This document shows positions 1-12,874 of a DNA stretch of 64,000 nt, one piece after another. The translations under genes and the position numbers were made by a program. The notes under the pieces are model-generated. The model saw nothing but the letters and a program-made list of their open reading frames with translations. It searched no databases and was not told the origin of the DNA. Numbering within the stretch: position 1 is the first letter of the stretch; every line of letters starts with the position of its first letter. This stretch comes from Colletotrichum lupini (taxonomy: Eukaryota; Ascomycota; Sordariomycetes; Glomerellales; Glomerellaceae): NCBI RefSeq assembly GCF_023278565.1, contig NC_064679.1:5270001-5334000 (forward strand). Direction: 5' to 3'.

Positions 1-83
1 CGTCAACCCTCACCTACCACCACATTCCCCTCCTCCTCCACCATCCGTAATCACAAAGTTCGCACCCTCGGCGCATCGCAACC

Positions 84-1226
84 ATGGTCCAGAACACATC
101 AATGGTCACCTCCAAGTTCCTGAGCAACCCCGAGGACCTCGGCGTCGTTGCCGTTGGCTTCTCTGGCGGACAGGTAAGCGTCGCCAATAGCCTGCCCTCC
201 CAAGGCAACATAGAAATCTGACCCTCGCCCGCCTGCAGTGCAAGAAAGGCGTCGACGCCGCCCCCAAGGCCCTCATCGAGTCCGGCCTGCTCACCCAGCT
301 CCGCGACGAGCTGGGCTACAAGCTCCACGGCGACGATGAGGTGCACCTCTACACCGACCTCGTACCCGCAGACGACCCCCCCTTCCGCAACATGAAGAAC
401 CCCAAGGCCGTGTCCTCCGTCACCGAGCGCATCGCCGACCAGGTCTACCAGCAGTCGCGCCTCGGTCGCCTGACCCTGACCCTCGGCGGTGACCACAGCA
501 TTGCCATTGGCACCATTGCCGGCTCTGCAAAGGCCACCCGCGAGAGACTCGGCCGCGAGATTGCCGTCATCTGGGTCGATGCGCACGCCGACATCAACAC
601 CCCTGAGACGAGCGACAGCGGCAACGTCCACGGCATGCCCGTGGCTTTCGTCACGGGCTTGGCCAAGGAGTCTAGACCCGAGTACTTTGGCTGGCTCAAG
701 GATGAGCACATGCTAAGCATCAAGAAGCTGGTGTATATTGGTCTGCGCGACGTGGATGCAGGCGAGAAGAGGATTCTGCGCGAGAATGGCATCAAGGCGT
801 TCAGCATGTTTGACATTGACAGGTAGGTCTCTCCTCTTCTCTTTCTTTCCGCACCGCATGGTCATGATAGACTTCTGACCGTTATGACTAAACTAACATC
901 GTTTTCTTTTTAGATATGGCATCGGACGCGTCATGGAGATGGCGCTTGCGCACATTGGCAACGATACCCCCATTCACTTGTCATTTGACGTTGACGCTCT
1001 GGACCCCATGTGGGCGCCGTCAACGGGTACCCCGGTCCGCGGCGGTCTCACATTGAGAGAAGGTGACTACATTTGCGAGTGTGTGCACGAGACTGGCAGC
1101 CTTGTCGCGCTGGACCTGGTCGAGGTGAACCCGTCACTCGCGGCCGAGCAGGAGGGCGCGGCGTCCGAGACGGTAAGAGCGGGCTGCTCGCTGGTGCGTT
1201 GCGCTCTGGGAGAGTCATTGCTCTAA
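84..1226 (+). CDS. CAR1: Arginase (three exons)
   Basis: Hydrolyses L-arginine to ornithine and urea, the first step of arginine catabolism, normally in the cytosol. Exons 84-173, 239-822 and 914-1226 join to 328 residues, the usual length for fungal arginase; both introns are GT-AG. The first ATG (84) follows ACC, a good Kozak context. The binuclear manganese site is complete: GGDHS with His near residue 116, DAHAD with Asp144, His146 and Asp148, and SFDVDALDP with Asp250 and Asp252. The substrate loop SGNVHGMP and the late Glu in DLVEVNP (about 295) are also present. No damage is visible. The family call is secure; regulation cannot be read from the sequence because only 83 bases of upstream DNA are in view. 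Confidence 0.97.
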
Positions 1227-2676
1227 GTTGGTAGCTTGAGCGCGCGGGGGACAAAAGGGAAAGGATGCGGCCACAATGGATTCTCGACTTCTGGCAGAAT
1301 CATGGCTGCTGACGGAGAACGGCGAGGGCTGCCTATCTATGGTTGTGGGAACACAGGGAAGATTAAATGGTACACGGAGGCAAAGTGAATTTGGCGTATA
1401 GCGCAATAGAAGACAGAACAAGTGAGGTGGCCAGGGAAACCTGGACGGAGTCAGACACGGGGTTGAGGTAGATATATACCAACGAATAGATTTATGAGCC
1501 GACCTTTCGTTGTCATGATTGATGCTAGGTAAGGTACCTTGGTATAAGGTCCCTTTGGTTACTCCGTAAACCAGCGATTATTCAAACGTATCCGAACTTT
1601 GCAGCGCACTCACGTGGCTCAATTCCAAGGTCTCTACGACAACATGTTCGATTGGGCATAAAGACATGTGAAATGGAAGGCTGAAGTCGTGAGGCGGTTC
1701 GGGTGCATATTGGAGTCTTTGAGCCTCGGAACCCGGGGGCGTGAGTGGCTGGCAGGGACAGCAGGTCCAACGCGGGCTCAGAGCACCCCACTTTCCTGCT
1801 TGCTCACCGATGAGATGTGTCGGTACCTCACGTGCTTACCTAAGGCAAAGGAAGGGACGGAGTCGGGATGCCTTCCATTCGCCCAGCCATCGCCATTTCC
1901 AAAGGGAAGGAGAGATCAATTAATGTACGGTGTACCTTGACTAAGGCAAGGTACCTATTCCCTATTCGCAGATGAGAGAAGGAAGCTGGCTCGCCCTCAG
2001 TCACAATTTCCAAATCGACAACATACATACATTTCATAGACGATTTCTCGAATCGCAGTACATAATCTTCCCCGTCTAACCATAAGGTAACTACGGCGTA
2101 AATACGACATACTTTGATTTGACGTGGCACCCTCCAAAACAGCCGCCGCGCCAACACCAGGGCAACCCACACCATCCATTCGATCCGTACGCCTACCTTA
2201 CCTTGCCTTGGGTACTGTGCAGGAGTCAGGCCGACTTCTACCTGATTGCGAGGCTCTCGAAAACCGTTCCTGCTACCAACCCTGCCCCTTCTAATAAGAC
2301 GAACTCTTTGGCACCCGACGAGACGAACCGAGCCCACCTTTCCGCTCGACGCAGGATACCTAATCGACGCGATTGCCGCACGCGCATTGGGGATAGCATC
2401 CTACCCAGCCTCGCCGAACGAACAGAACCCGTAAATTCGGTACCCAACGTTGCCCATTGCGCTACTCGCCCCCGCCCCTCATCCCAGCGAAACCCCAAAT
2501 CCGTCGGAAGACCGAGGGCATCGAGCACGATCGATTAAATACCTATATTAGAGACACCTCTCCGTGCCCCATTCCGAGTCTCAGCGACAGTCGGAATACC
2601 TAGGCGACGCGATCCCACTTGACCAATACCAACTCATCGTCAACGAACCGAGCTGTAAATAGCAAATATAGGCACA
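1227..2676. other. Intergenic spacer, arginase to MARVEL-like gene
   Basis: No gene is supported. Open frames here are short and look like nothing known. The stretch holds several copies of short motifs built from AGGTACCT/CCTTACCT (near 1533, 1826, 1925, 2190), a motif family that recurs in other spacers of the window. The last 100 bases should contain the promoter and 5' leader of the downstream membrane-protein gene, but no clear TATA box is visible. Confidence 0.6.
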
Positions 2677-3546
2677 ATGGTGGCGTCAACACTGACGAGC
2701 AGCTCCCTCTACGAGAGGCGCGTTGTCGAGCGCGTCCACCGCTACCAATGGCCCGGCATTCAGCTCAACCTCTGGATCCTCGTCATGCTTGTGGCCGCCT
2801 GCCTCATCATCGGCGTTTTTGCGTCCTTTATCGAGACGCAGCAGCAACTGCTTCTGCCCATACCCTGGTGCGTGATTCACACTGCTATCTCTGCCTCGCC
2901 CTCGCATTCCGTCATGTTGCCATATGCGCCTGGCCAAATGGCATGCCACGCTTCAACGACTACGCCGAAAGACGAGGGTTCCCGGCCAAGAGATGAACTC
3001 CGCGAGACGATGCCAATGCTAACATGATGAACCATCTTCCTTCCGCGACAGGTACTTTCCCTACTACATCACCGTCGCATGCCTCGTAATCCTCTTCATC
3101 GGCCTCCTCCTCTGGCTAGTCTTCCAGCGTCGTCTCCTCCCAGCCATTGTTATGATCGGCGCCTTCATCCTCTTCATACTATGGTTCGTCGGTCTTGTTG
3201 TCGTGAGCATTCAGCTCTGGGGACCCGACGGGTCCGTCTCTAGCACGTGTAACCTCGCCGTGTTTAACCGGAGCCCGACGGGGCAGAGTCTAGACACCCT
3301 CGCTTGGCTGGAACAGAGGAGTATATGTGCGTTCTCTCCTTTCCCCTACTCGCTCTTTTCTTGGTGTGATGCCTATTTGTTTCTTCGTAGATTTCGAGAA
3401 GAGACTTTGTGAACGGGAGGAATGCTAATATTCGGGACCGTGATGTAGGCCAAGCGTGGCAGGCGGTGTTTTCATTTGCGCTGGTTGGTGCCATCTTCCT
3501 GCTTTGGATCATGGTCATGGCCTACCAAGTGTTTGCCAGCTCGTGA
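2677..3546 (+). CDS. MARVEL-like four-helix membrane protein
   Basis: Exons 2677-2867, 3052-3326 and 3449-3546 join to 187 residues. Both introns are GT-AG and carry branch-like signals (GCTAACATG near 3018 and GCTAATAT near 3423). The product has a short hydrophilic N-terminus, then four hydrophobic helices: residues about 33-53, 67-88, 93-115 and 163-183. The loop between helices three and four carries two cysteines and CNLAVFN. This layout is that of fungal MARVEL-domain proteins, which sit in plasma or vesicle membranes and are mostly uncharacterised. The assignment rests on topology and length; no catalytic motif exists to confirm it. Another small tetraspan family is possible. Confidence 0.72.
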
Positions 3547-5400
3547 TGAATATGGGCTGAGACACGACTGTCCCGGGATATATTTCTCGTTTGGACGTGT
3601 GGCTGCGTAGTGTCAACGATGAAGCCTCGGGTTGCGCCTAGGCCGCAACGTTTATATTTTGACTGTATACCATTGCATGAGGAATATCCGACATACTCAA
3701 CCATTTTCTGGTATAATCTTTTCGGCATAGTCCGACACAACTCGACACATATACGGAAACATAAACGGTATCCAGCTTCGACAGTCTTGTCGGCCGGCAT
3801 GTACATACCGCCAGTTTTGCTACAAGAGACGAATTTACGAGTATGATCTGATGGATTTAATGGTTAGAGTCGCCGTCGGAGGAAGGTTGTCGTTCTCTTC
3901 CTTGGTTTCGGGCAATTGCACATATAGGCGTCTGGTGATTTTGGACGGAGGTTTCGCACGAGCTATTGTTTGGTGACTGGACTGCATGATTGCGTAGCGA
4001 AGGTGCACGGAGATGAGTAAAACGAACGCTGTCCAGAAATGACGAATTGGCAGTTATGGATAGTCAAATGAGGTAGCGCAAGCAAGCACAGCAAGGCAAG
4101 GTTGGATGGAATGACAACAGTATATTCTGCATTGCGTTGTAACCGGACTATGCATGCATTCAAGTCGTTGTGTGCTCTTAGACTGGATTCGACTCAGTTC
4201 ACCCATGGAGCGATCTTGTATGGAGTACATGCTTCCCGTCTGCATTCGTCAACGGAAGCCAAGTATTCAGGTACATACTTGCTTGCATGTACCTAGACCG
4301 GTCCCCGTAGTCCGAGACCAGCTTTGTTTAAGATCAACTGCATTTCGTCACTGAGATCGTCGTCACATGATGAATCTGTTGCAGGTGAACGTGGGGAGGT
4401 ACCTACCTCCCACAGTAGAGGGTTCGCATAGGTACACGCGTAGCTTTGACGGGAGCGGCTCTTGTTGGCGAATCGAGGCCTAGGCCCCCATGTTGATCTG
4501 ACATGACGTAGCCAGCCGGCGGGGATACTGGTACACTACAGAGGTTCGGATTGAATCTCGAGACCTTTTACGCGCATTCATCTCGAGCGCCCTGAGCAAG
4601 TGCGTGCGTTGGTTTGCCGTTCAGCCGGGCAGGCACCTTGGAAATGTCAGACAGACAAGGGTACCTTAGCTCGAGAGATAGACTCGATTTTCAGCCTGCC
4701 AAGCATCTTGGACTAGCATTCTCTCGGGAGGAAACAAGCCATGATGGCAGGAACAGCCAACGGGTGAGGACCCTGAACCTGCTTGGCATTCTGACTGGGT
4801 TGACATGACGGGGGAGAGACAACTACAGATTGTGATGAGGTGCCTAGATGAGCAGACTCTCAACACCCGGTTTCTCTTGAACGACGGGTCGAGAGTGCAT
4901 AAGGTCGCGGTGCCTTGCAGTCTTACCTTTGGAACTGCCGGCGAATGACGTAGGCAGGCAGTTAGCTATCTGACTTTGCTCAGATAGGTCAGAAACGGGA
5001 GTTGGAACTGGGAATCTGCGCTGTGTGGCTGCCAACTTGGGGGCGAGGGCATGGATTAGGTCATTGGACCCACGGGGACGCGGGTGAGAACTGGAAATGT
5101 CTGACGCTAATGGGGGAAAGCGGGGGAGGGGTCCTTCCTCTACCAAGTCCCTACCTCATGCCGCTCTGGTTGCCTCCCAAGCTCGAAGGTGAAGAACAGG
5201 ATGGGAAAGGTAGGTTCCGTTGGCTGGGCTGATGGAAGGAGACTGGATGTATAAAGTGCCCAAGCATTCCTCTCACTCGTTTTCATTTTGATTCACCTTT
5301 ACATACACCCACAAGCTACTCATACAAAACCGCTCTACAACAAGTACCACTATTCAACCACTTTCCACCACCACATAAGCTACAAACCACAACTATCAAC
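3547..5400. other. Intergenic spacer with short AGGTACCT-type motifs
   Basis: No protein-coding or RNA gene is supported. Open frames are short and without recognisable content. A small palindrome-like GGAGGTACCTACCTCC lies near 4396 and another AGGGTACCTTAG motif near 4658. The 3' end is the promoter of the 72-residue protein gene, with a TATA box at 5250 and a long pyrimidine-rich leader. Confidence 0.6.
5250..5255 (+). promoter_or_regulatory. TATA box of the 72-residue protein gene
   Basis: TATAAA occurs 145 bases before the start codon, followed by a CT-rich stretch (TTCCTCTCACTCG) and an A/C-rich leader typical of strongly expressed fungal genes. The spacing allows a leader of about 100 bases. 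This is inference from sequence only. Confidence 0.6.
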
Positions 5401-5677
5401 ATGGACAAGCTCAAGAACCTCGCCTCCGGAAGCTCCGGCAACACTGCCGCTGCCCCAGGCCAGCAGAAGCAGGATCCTGTCGATAAGAGTAAGTCTAGAT
5501 ACTCGCCACTCCCACAATGGTTCGAATTCCTCTGACATACTTATAGTCTTCGACGCTGGCTCCAAGAAGGCTGGACACGACTTCTCTCCCAGCACGGACG
5601 AGAAGATCACCGATGCTGGTCGCGGAATCTACGAGAAGGTGACCGGAAAGAAGGTCAACCCTAAGATTTCCAACTAA
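5401..5677 (+). CDS. Small hydrophilic conserved fungal protein, function unknown
   Basis: Exons 5401-5488 and 5547-5677 join to 72 residues; the intron is 58 bases, GTAAGT to ATAG. The protein starts MDKLKNLASG, has a Gly/Ser/Gln-rich disordered segment to residue 29, then a charged amphipathic region with FDAGSKKAG, DEKITDAGR and IYEKVTGKKVNPKISN. It has no signal peptide or membrane helix. The C-terminal pattern (YEK.TGKKVNPK.SN) resembles small stress- or conidiation-associated proteins I have seen in many Sordariomycetes, but I know no tested function. The TATA box, pyrimidine-rich leader and small size suggest inducible, high expression; that is inference. It was chosen over a longer unspliced frame because splicing gives a clean short product. 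Confidence 0.75.
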
Positions 5678-7205
5678 ATGTACAACATATGTTTTGGTCA
5701 CGACTCTTTCACGACAATGGGACGATTGCGGCTATGATATCATGCCTCCCATATAGCTTTTAATGAACTACATTACCATTATGCCTTTGCTCTATTATGC
5801 GAGCTAATGGAACTCACCATAGCCGCAAATTTCATGAATCCGCAAACGTACCCCCACTAGTATACGTATATTTGCATTTATTGTATGGACATAGTGTTTG
5901 CCACCCTCACTGTAACAGCCCAACTACAATAGAAGCAGCGGACAGGACGATAAACGGCGATAGCTATTAGCTATGTAGGTAAAGTTTAATCCAACATAGG
6001 ACATCAATTCCGATGGAGGCCATTTTCAATGTCACAGTAGCTACCTGAATCCCATAAAACCGCCCAAATCTAGTTTGATCTTGGTGCAGGGGGGCGATCA
6101 TAGCAGCGACCTGACCAAATGAGAATGTACATGCCGTGACTGGAAATAGCTATTGTTGACCTTTGATGCTATGGAGATGGTCAGGACCTTTTCGTCACCT
6201 TAGGTAAGCACTCGCTACCTAGCTGCCTTACGTGAGGTTGCCAGCGGGGCAGGCATGGCGGGATGTGAAGACCATAGGTACGCCGTAAGGTAGGTAGGTA
6301 CCTAAGGTAGGGGGTCCGGACGGGAGCATTGGAGGCACCCGACCCCCATGTGAGGTGGACCAGGATGTACCTAATCTGTTGGTGGGTGCCCTGCTGATAA
6401 GGTCTCTCTAAGCACCTAAGGTAAGGTAAGGTACGTGCCTACCAACCAGTCCGCCTATGTTTTTGTTTGTATTCATTTTCGCGGATCAACAGTCCGTTCT
6501 TCACACGTTCTCTAGCATCCCCTTTAGAGGTGCATATCTAGCTTCGATTGAGAGGCAACTCTAGGATTTTGTATCGTCCCGGCGTGCATCTAGGTACAGC
6601 CCATCACGTCTGGCAGCATCAGCCAACACGTTCATCACTGCCAAACTTTGTGTTTACGAGGAAGCACGTAGGGTAGAAATTTTTGCTGGTGCTTCCATTC
6701 CTTGTTGGTGGTTGCGGTACCTTGGGAAAAAGGGTGGAAGGAACACCACCAAATACCTAGGTACGTGCTTTCCTTCATGATAAGGTAAGGTACATCGGCG
6801 TCCTGCATGCGCGTGCGCGCCAGCATCCAATTCCTCGACACCCATCTCCTGCCAACGCACATGTTTCGTGCGACACGTTGACTTCACCATTGTTGCTATC
6901 GCTCCATCCCGATGCCACCACAGACTCGCGACTGACAAGGAGGGAGAAACTCTGACACTTCTTAGCTCAATCGGTTTACGTTACCTCCAGGTACCTAGTT
7001 GCTTTTCTCATCCCTCACCGATCATTCATCACCAGCGCATCTTCTCCTTCGAAACGCCCTTTCAGCGCCCACCATTCCCCGGCTCGAGCCCCCCTCCCGA
7101 AACCGCCAATCATTCCCTCGAGGACCAACGACGGGCGAGACAAAGAAAAATCCACGTCCCCAGCCAGCCGAATGCATCCCCCCAATCGCCTAGCCAATTC
7201 CCACC
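5678..7205. other. Intergenic spacer dense in AGGTAAGGTACCT motifs
   Basis: No gene is supported. The stretch from 6200 to 6990 is rich in short related motifs: TTAGGTAAGC, TAGGTAGGTACCTAAGG (6290-6308), CTAAGGTAAGGTAAGG (6416-6431), ACCTAGGTACG, and AGGTACCTAG. They are not in a regular tandem array. The last 200 bases are C/T-rich and are probably the leader of the long coiled-coil protein gene; an upstream open frame at 6868-7383 overlaps its start but shows no conserved features. Confidence 0.6.
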
Positions 7206-10200
7206 ATGGAACGTGATGAGACCCATCACGACGACTCCCGTCCTACTACTGCCCGTCGGGTTGACGACGACGGTGATGATGACACATCGCGGCTCAATCA
7301 TTCAGGAAGCGCTACTGTTGACGAGTCGCAAAACACGCCGACCAAACCCCCTCCTGACGAACAACCTCACAACAACGAACTAGGTCGCCGTACCCCGTCC
7401 AGCTCCCGTACCAATATCGAACATCAAAACGAATCTATGCTCCCTCCACCGCGACCCCAGACCTCCGCCGTACCGGACACCAGCTTTGTCGAGGGCCCTA
7501 CCTTTGACGACTCCTACCATGGCGATTCTTTGGCTGAATCTGCTGTTCGCGCACATCTCCAGGACGTTGAATCAAGCTTCGTCTCTCGTGTATCCCCGAT
7601 CCCCACAATAACCCACGAGGGCACCGACGACACTTACCTCTTCGATGGCGCGGCCGCTTCTTCGAGATCCCCTGCCCCAGCCAGACAACCCCCTGCGAGC
7701 CCCAGCCCCAGTCCAAGGCCGAGATTCGATGCGACCCCTGAGGAAGACTCGGCCATCCACAACCTTCCCGAACTGCGACCGCAAGACTCGGCCTCTGCCG
7801 ACGTCTCCAATACAACTTCTGCCCTGGAAACTATGTCCTCCTCGCCCGCCGCCGCCGCCGCCGCGCGAACAATATCCAGGGCCCTTTCCAGCGCCAGCAA
7901 TCGGACCGACAAGCAATCGGGGGAACCCGCTCCGGCTGACGACACCGAGGATGAACAATCTCTATCTCGTGCGGAATCTGCTGCCGAATCTGTGTCAACG
8001 ACTCTCCGAAGCAAGCGCTCCGACGGCAGCCTTCAAGGGGGCTCTGTGGATGCCGGCAGTACACCTGGTCATTCTCTCCGCTACGGCACGCGGCCAAAGT
8101 ATCTGCGTAGCCGGGGCGCCAGCCAGCGATCCTCCGTCTCCTCTTTCATCACCAACCCCGATACCCACGATGAACTTGAGAGCGAAGGCACTGCGAATCT
8201 TGGCGCCGATTTCGCCCTGCAATCTGGAGGTGCAGCTGGCACGCTGAGCTTACCCCGCAGTCTCAGCAGCATCCTGTCGCGCTCCGTGAGCATCGGCAGC
8301 ATGGCCTCGGGTTTGGACGAGCCCGAATCGCTACCTAGTCAACTTGAGACACTTGAAGAGGACGACAACCGGTTCTCGCCACGCCGATCAGCCCGAAACG
8401 AAGATCTCCTGGCTACCCCGAAACCCTCCAAGGAGAATCTAACTGCGCCCACCGATACTGTCATCGCCCGGCATGTTAGAAATGTGCAGGTCCCTGAGTC
8501 GTTGGCCATGGAGTACAGGACTAAGAGTGGCTTTGTGACGCCCCGCAAGCCCTCAGACATGCCGCTTGGCGCCTCCACGAGGTCGGGTAAGAATTTGACA
8601 CTCAAGGAGCAGAGCAGCACCATTGAGCGTCTGTCCAAAGAGAACTTTGACCTCAAGCTGAAGGTCATGTTCCTCAGCGATCGCCTTGACAAGCTATCCG
8701 AAGAGGGTGTTAAGGAGATGATCTCGGAAAACGTGGAACTCAAGACGAGCCTCGCCGTCATCCAGCGTGATAACAAGGCCTTGCGAAGGCGGGTCAAGGA
8801 GTTGGAGAAGCAGTTGAAAGACGACCAGGACCGCCCCGGAACAGCAAAGAGTGGTGGATCGTCTAATGACACCTCCTCCAACCTGGATGCTCAGGAACGT
8901 GAGGAGGAGTTGACATACCTGCGCGAGCGCGTCGAAGAATACATCACTGAGATTGAGAGGCTTCGGAACGATAACATGTCAAAGGAGGCAGAAAAGCGTA
9001 AGCTCAGTGAGGTGGTCAGGTCGCTAGGCGAGAGAACCAGCGGCAATCTTGGCAGTCAGGAAGAGGCCGACGTATGGAAGGACCTTCTCGAGCAGGAGAC
9101 GGCCCGACGCGAGCAGTCCGACGAGGACAACCGTAAGCTGCGTGATGAGATCTTCCGCATGAAACAGGAAGCCAGTGGCGGCCACGGTGGCATGCACCAC
9201 ACCACCAACATTTACAACATCACCAAGAAGCACAGACAAGTCTCTCCAAGTCGCCCCGTGTCTGGTCTATCCGGTGATCTTGAAACGAATGGTGGCTTTA
9301 GTGCGGCAAGTACGTTGGTGGATGAACTCAGGAGAGAAAGTGAGCAACTACGACACGAAAACGCCGAGCTGAGGCGCGAGGTAGGAGCGCAGACATCCAT
9401 GCTCACGTCGAGGAACCGTGAAAAGGAGCGATTATATCAGGAGATTGAGGATCTGAAGATGGCGCAGCGGCGAGGAGGACCCGCACCATCCACGGTGGAC
9501 TCCCTGCTCGAGCGTTCGGCATCTCGCGCCGGCGCCCACCACCGGTCGATGTCAAGAGTCAGCGCCAGTAGGACGCAAATGACAGAGATCGATGAGCTGG
9601 AGCGCGAAGAGTTGGAGAACAAACTCGCCGAAACGCGCGACAAGATTAGCGAGATCAAATTACAGAACCAAGAGCTTCAACGGGAGCTCGAGGGATGCAT
9701 GGCAGACTTTGAGACAGCAGTCGAGGGTAAGGGCCAAGCTGAGGAAATCGCTGCCACACTCCAGGAAGATCTCGACAATGCCATGAACGACCTCGTGGCT
9801 TTGCAGGCCGAGAGGGACGAAGCGCTCAGGGAGCAGGCGGATATGGAGACGGAATTCGAATCGTTGCGGAAAGAAGCCCAGGAAGAAATCGATGCTTTGG
9901 AGGGCGAGGCCGACCAACGAAACGACGAGATACAAAGGCTGCAGTTTGAGCTCAATGACCGCACAGAAAACTTCGATGCCCTGCAGGAGGAAATGCGCAA
10001 GATGAGCGAAGCGCTACTGGGATTGGAGGACGAGACAGCAGCCAAGATTGGCAGGATCAAGCAACTAGAGCAAGAACTCGCAGAAGCCAACAAGGAGTCA
10101 GAGGAGCTCGAATCCAAGCTGCTCGAGTCCAACGACAAGGCTCAGCGGCTCAGCGTACAACAAGAATCCAGCCAGGGTGAAATTGCTTTCTTGCGTGAGG

Positions 10201-11773
10201 AGCAGGAAGGCGACAAGATCCGCATCGGCGATCTCGAGGCGGCTCTCGCTAATACCGAGCAGAGCTTGCGCGACGAACGCGACAGGATCAAGGAGCTAGA
10301 GCAGCGTCTTGTTACTGAGCGCCGCCAACACGAGATGGTTTCCAATCAGGAGAAGGAAGAGGTGACGCAGTTCGTCAACGAGCTTAACCGCGAGATGTCG
10401 GCGGCCAAAGACGAAGCCCGGAGGTTGCGTAAGAGTCTCACCTCTCGCGAAGTTGAGGCGACCGAATGGAAGGAGCGGCTCATGGAGTTGGAGAACAATC
10501 TTAGAGAGGCACTGGGCGATCTTAACGGGACACGATCCAGCCTTCTCAAGGTAGGCTAGGCAACAAGCCCCATAAGAGACACAGGCACTAACAGACATAG
10601 TCGATTGCAAAACTTCAGCGCGAGTTGGAGAACACCGTTCGCGAGCTGGACACCACCAAGGCGTCGCTCGTCGAGAAGGATCGTATCATCAAGCAGCGCG
10701 ACGCTTTGCTTGAGTCTCACGGCCTGGAGTCTCGCAAACTTGGGGGAGAGCTCGAAAAGGAGAGACAGGCGCACCGGACGACGAAGAACCAGTTCGAGAC
10801 ATTTCAGAAGACACACTTGCATGTGTCGAGAACTGTTAGCACACAGGACCTACGCATCTCGGAGCTCGAATCCTCGCGGACCCAGGACAAGAAGAAGATT
10901 TCGCATCTCGAGGCGACGTTCCGAGACCAGCTCACTGAGCGCAACAACTTGCTGCTAGTACTGTGGACCCGACTTTCGGCCCTTTGTGGCACTGACTGGG
11001 CGCACGACAATAGTCTCATCAATGGGCGCGCGCTGCCTTCTCTGGAGGCTGTGGCTACTATGCTGCCCGGCTTCAGCAAAAACTTGCTGGGCGCTATCAA
11101 GATGATCGAAACCATGGTTGGTGGGTTCTCGTCTCGCGTCAAGGGCGTGGAACGGGACTTATGGCGCGAGTATCAGAGCCTCGAGAACAACCTCGAGATC
11201 CGGACTAAGAAGCTGGAGCGGCTGGAGACGATTGTACGCAACAGCATAGCATCGGGATCCCTCGGGTCCTATGAGCAGGCTAGGATGGAGCGTCTCGAGG
11301 ACGCCTACCGCCAACTCAAGGTTGAGAACGCAACACTACGAACCGCTCAGGACGTCAGGAGTCGGGCTGCCTATTCAGCAACCAACGACCCCAGCGCGGT
11401 TATCACTGAGCCCGGCAGTGGAAGCCCGTCGCCGTCCATTCCCACAGGACCGAGAGAGCGAGAGAGGAAGCCTCGCAAGGGCGAGAGAACGTCGACGATG
11501 ACACGGAGCGTTTCCAGCCATACGGTGACGACGCCTGGGTCAACCAATCACAACCCTTTTGAAGCCACGTTGGCGGAGCGGGACCCAGCAGACAACCGGT
11601 GGATTTTCAAGCTCCGCGACCTCGAGAACAAGCTCAAGGCTGAGCGCGAAGGCCGCTCGCAGGACCGTAATGCGGCAAGACAGCGGCTGGGCGGACTCGA
11701 AACAGAAAACCGTGATTTAAGGACAGAGGTGAACCGCATACGCAGGGCCAACGGACAGTTGGGGGATAGCTGA
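7206..11773 (+). CDS. Mto1/ApsB-type microtubule-organising-centre coiled-coil protein
   Basis: Two exons (7206-10550 and 10601-11773; 50-base intron with CACTAAC branch site) encode 1,505 residues. Residues 1-460 are Ser/Pro/acidic and disordered, with a six-alanine run near 217. About residues 463-535 (NLTLKEQSSTIERLSKENFD and on) match the centrosomin N-terminal motif 1 (Cnn_1N), the region that binds gamma-tubulin complexes in Mto1, Pcp1 and centrosomin. A long heptad-rich coiled coil follows to about residue 1220. Then come LLLVLWTRLSALCG (about 1230), a helical block, and a basic C-terminal helix NRWIFKLRDLENKLKAERE (about 1445), which fits the position of the Mto1-type targeting region. 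I see no PACT domain, favouring Mto1/ApsB over Pcp1. Expected at septal or spindle-pole microtubule-organising centres. Start ATG at 7206 has CCACC before it. Confidence 0.85.
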
Positions 11774-12874
11774 AAAAGTAGAGCTGGCTGGGATTGCGTT
11801 GCGGAGGTTTCATTTGTATTCGCTCAACCTCTTGTACCAACAGCAGAGCCGGAATGTGTGGCTCAACGTCTCTTTTGTTTTTGTATTTCCGTTCTTCTCA
11901 GCATTTGTAATTTCAGCGGCGAACGGCCTTTGCTAGGGATCTGGAGGAGTTTTGCGGACAGGCCGCCTTTTGGGTACAACAGTCTAATACCGAAGCCTCT
12001 CTGTCTGGCGTTGTTTGTCAGCCTTGCCTTACAGAACACCCTTATGTCATCTATATTCCATCGCGCCTAGTTGTAAGGTGTTGTGTGGCTGACGGTCTGA
12101 TCAACAAACTGCAAAAAGATAAAGATCTCGAAGAAGAGTTCAACAGAGGCCAATGTTTGGCTTCTAGTGTGTGTCGGGGCTGCGGCTTCGGACTCGCCAT
12201 GTAGCGTGGGGCTCCTCCGACTCTCCGCCCCAGTCCCGCACTGTTTGCGGGGTTCCCTCCGCCTTCACTTGCAAGTCTAGCCACCCACCTTAGCTTACTG
12301 GATGCGATTTCGAACTCCCGTTGGTCACGCGCAGAGAGCACAACGGGACGATGCATGTCATTCTGCACCTCCAAGACCGACTGGAGCGGGGCAGAGCGGG
12401 GCTCCCCATTGGTCTTGCTCGTTATGGATGTCCGCCTCGAACGCGGGGGATCCGGGGTGTGGTCGACGGATGGGAATGCAAGCTAATTACACGGTCTTTT
12501 TCTCGATTTATTAATTTGGTCTTGCGGCGTTGCCAAGTTGAGAAGGCCGACCACGTCGAGGTCGATGCCACAACATGAGTGATGGCATTGGGCCTTCTCA
12601 TCTGGTATAAGAGGCCAATCGGACCTGCTTTTGCTGATGATTCTCGAAGGCATCATCATCGGCGAGGTTGACGGGATTAATGTTTGACGAACAACATATT
12701 GACCCAAGTTTTAAGTGAGAGCACTTCTAGTTTTCTATACTTACATCATCTCTCAAACTGGGCAACTTCACCATATGAGATTCGCTACCTTGGTTCTTGC
12801 GAACTCATAAAGACCCCAATTCGAGACTCGTCCGGAAGAAGCCACTACGTCTACATCATCAACAGACCACCAAG
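11774..12874. other. Intergenic spacer
   Basis: Contains the 3' end of the coiled-coil protein gene and the promoter and leader of the DUF1479 gene. Open frames such as those around 12300-12580 are short, overlapping in both strands and without recognisable motifs. No repeat or RNA gene is visible. Confidence 0.55.

Noticed and set aside
6868..7383. 171-codon frame overlapping the start of the Mto1/ApsB-type gene
   Set aside because: Pro/Ser/Thr-rich translation of the leader, in a different frame from the conserved protein; no recognised features.
7645..8247. 200-codon plus-strand frame inside the coiled-coil protein gene
   Set aside because: A Pro/Arg-rich shadow of the disordered N-terminal part of the 1,505-residue protein; no domain and no independent promoter.
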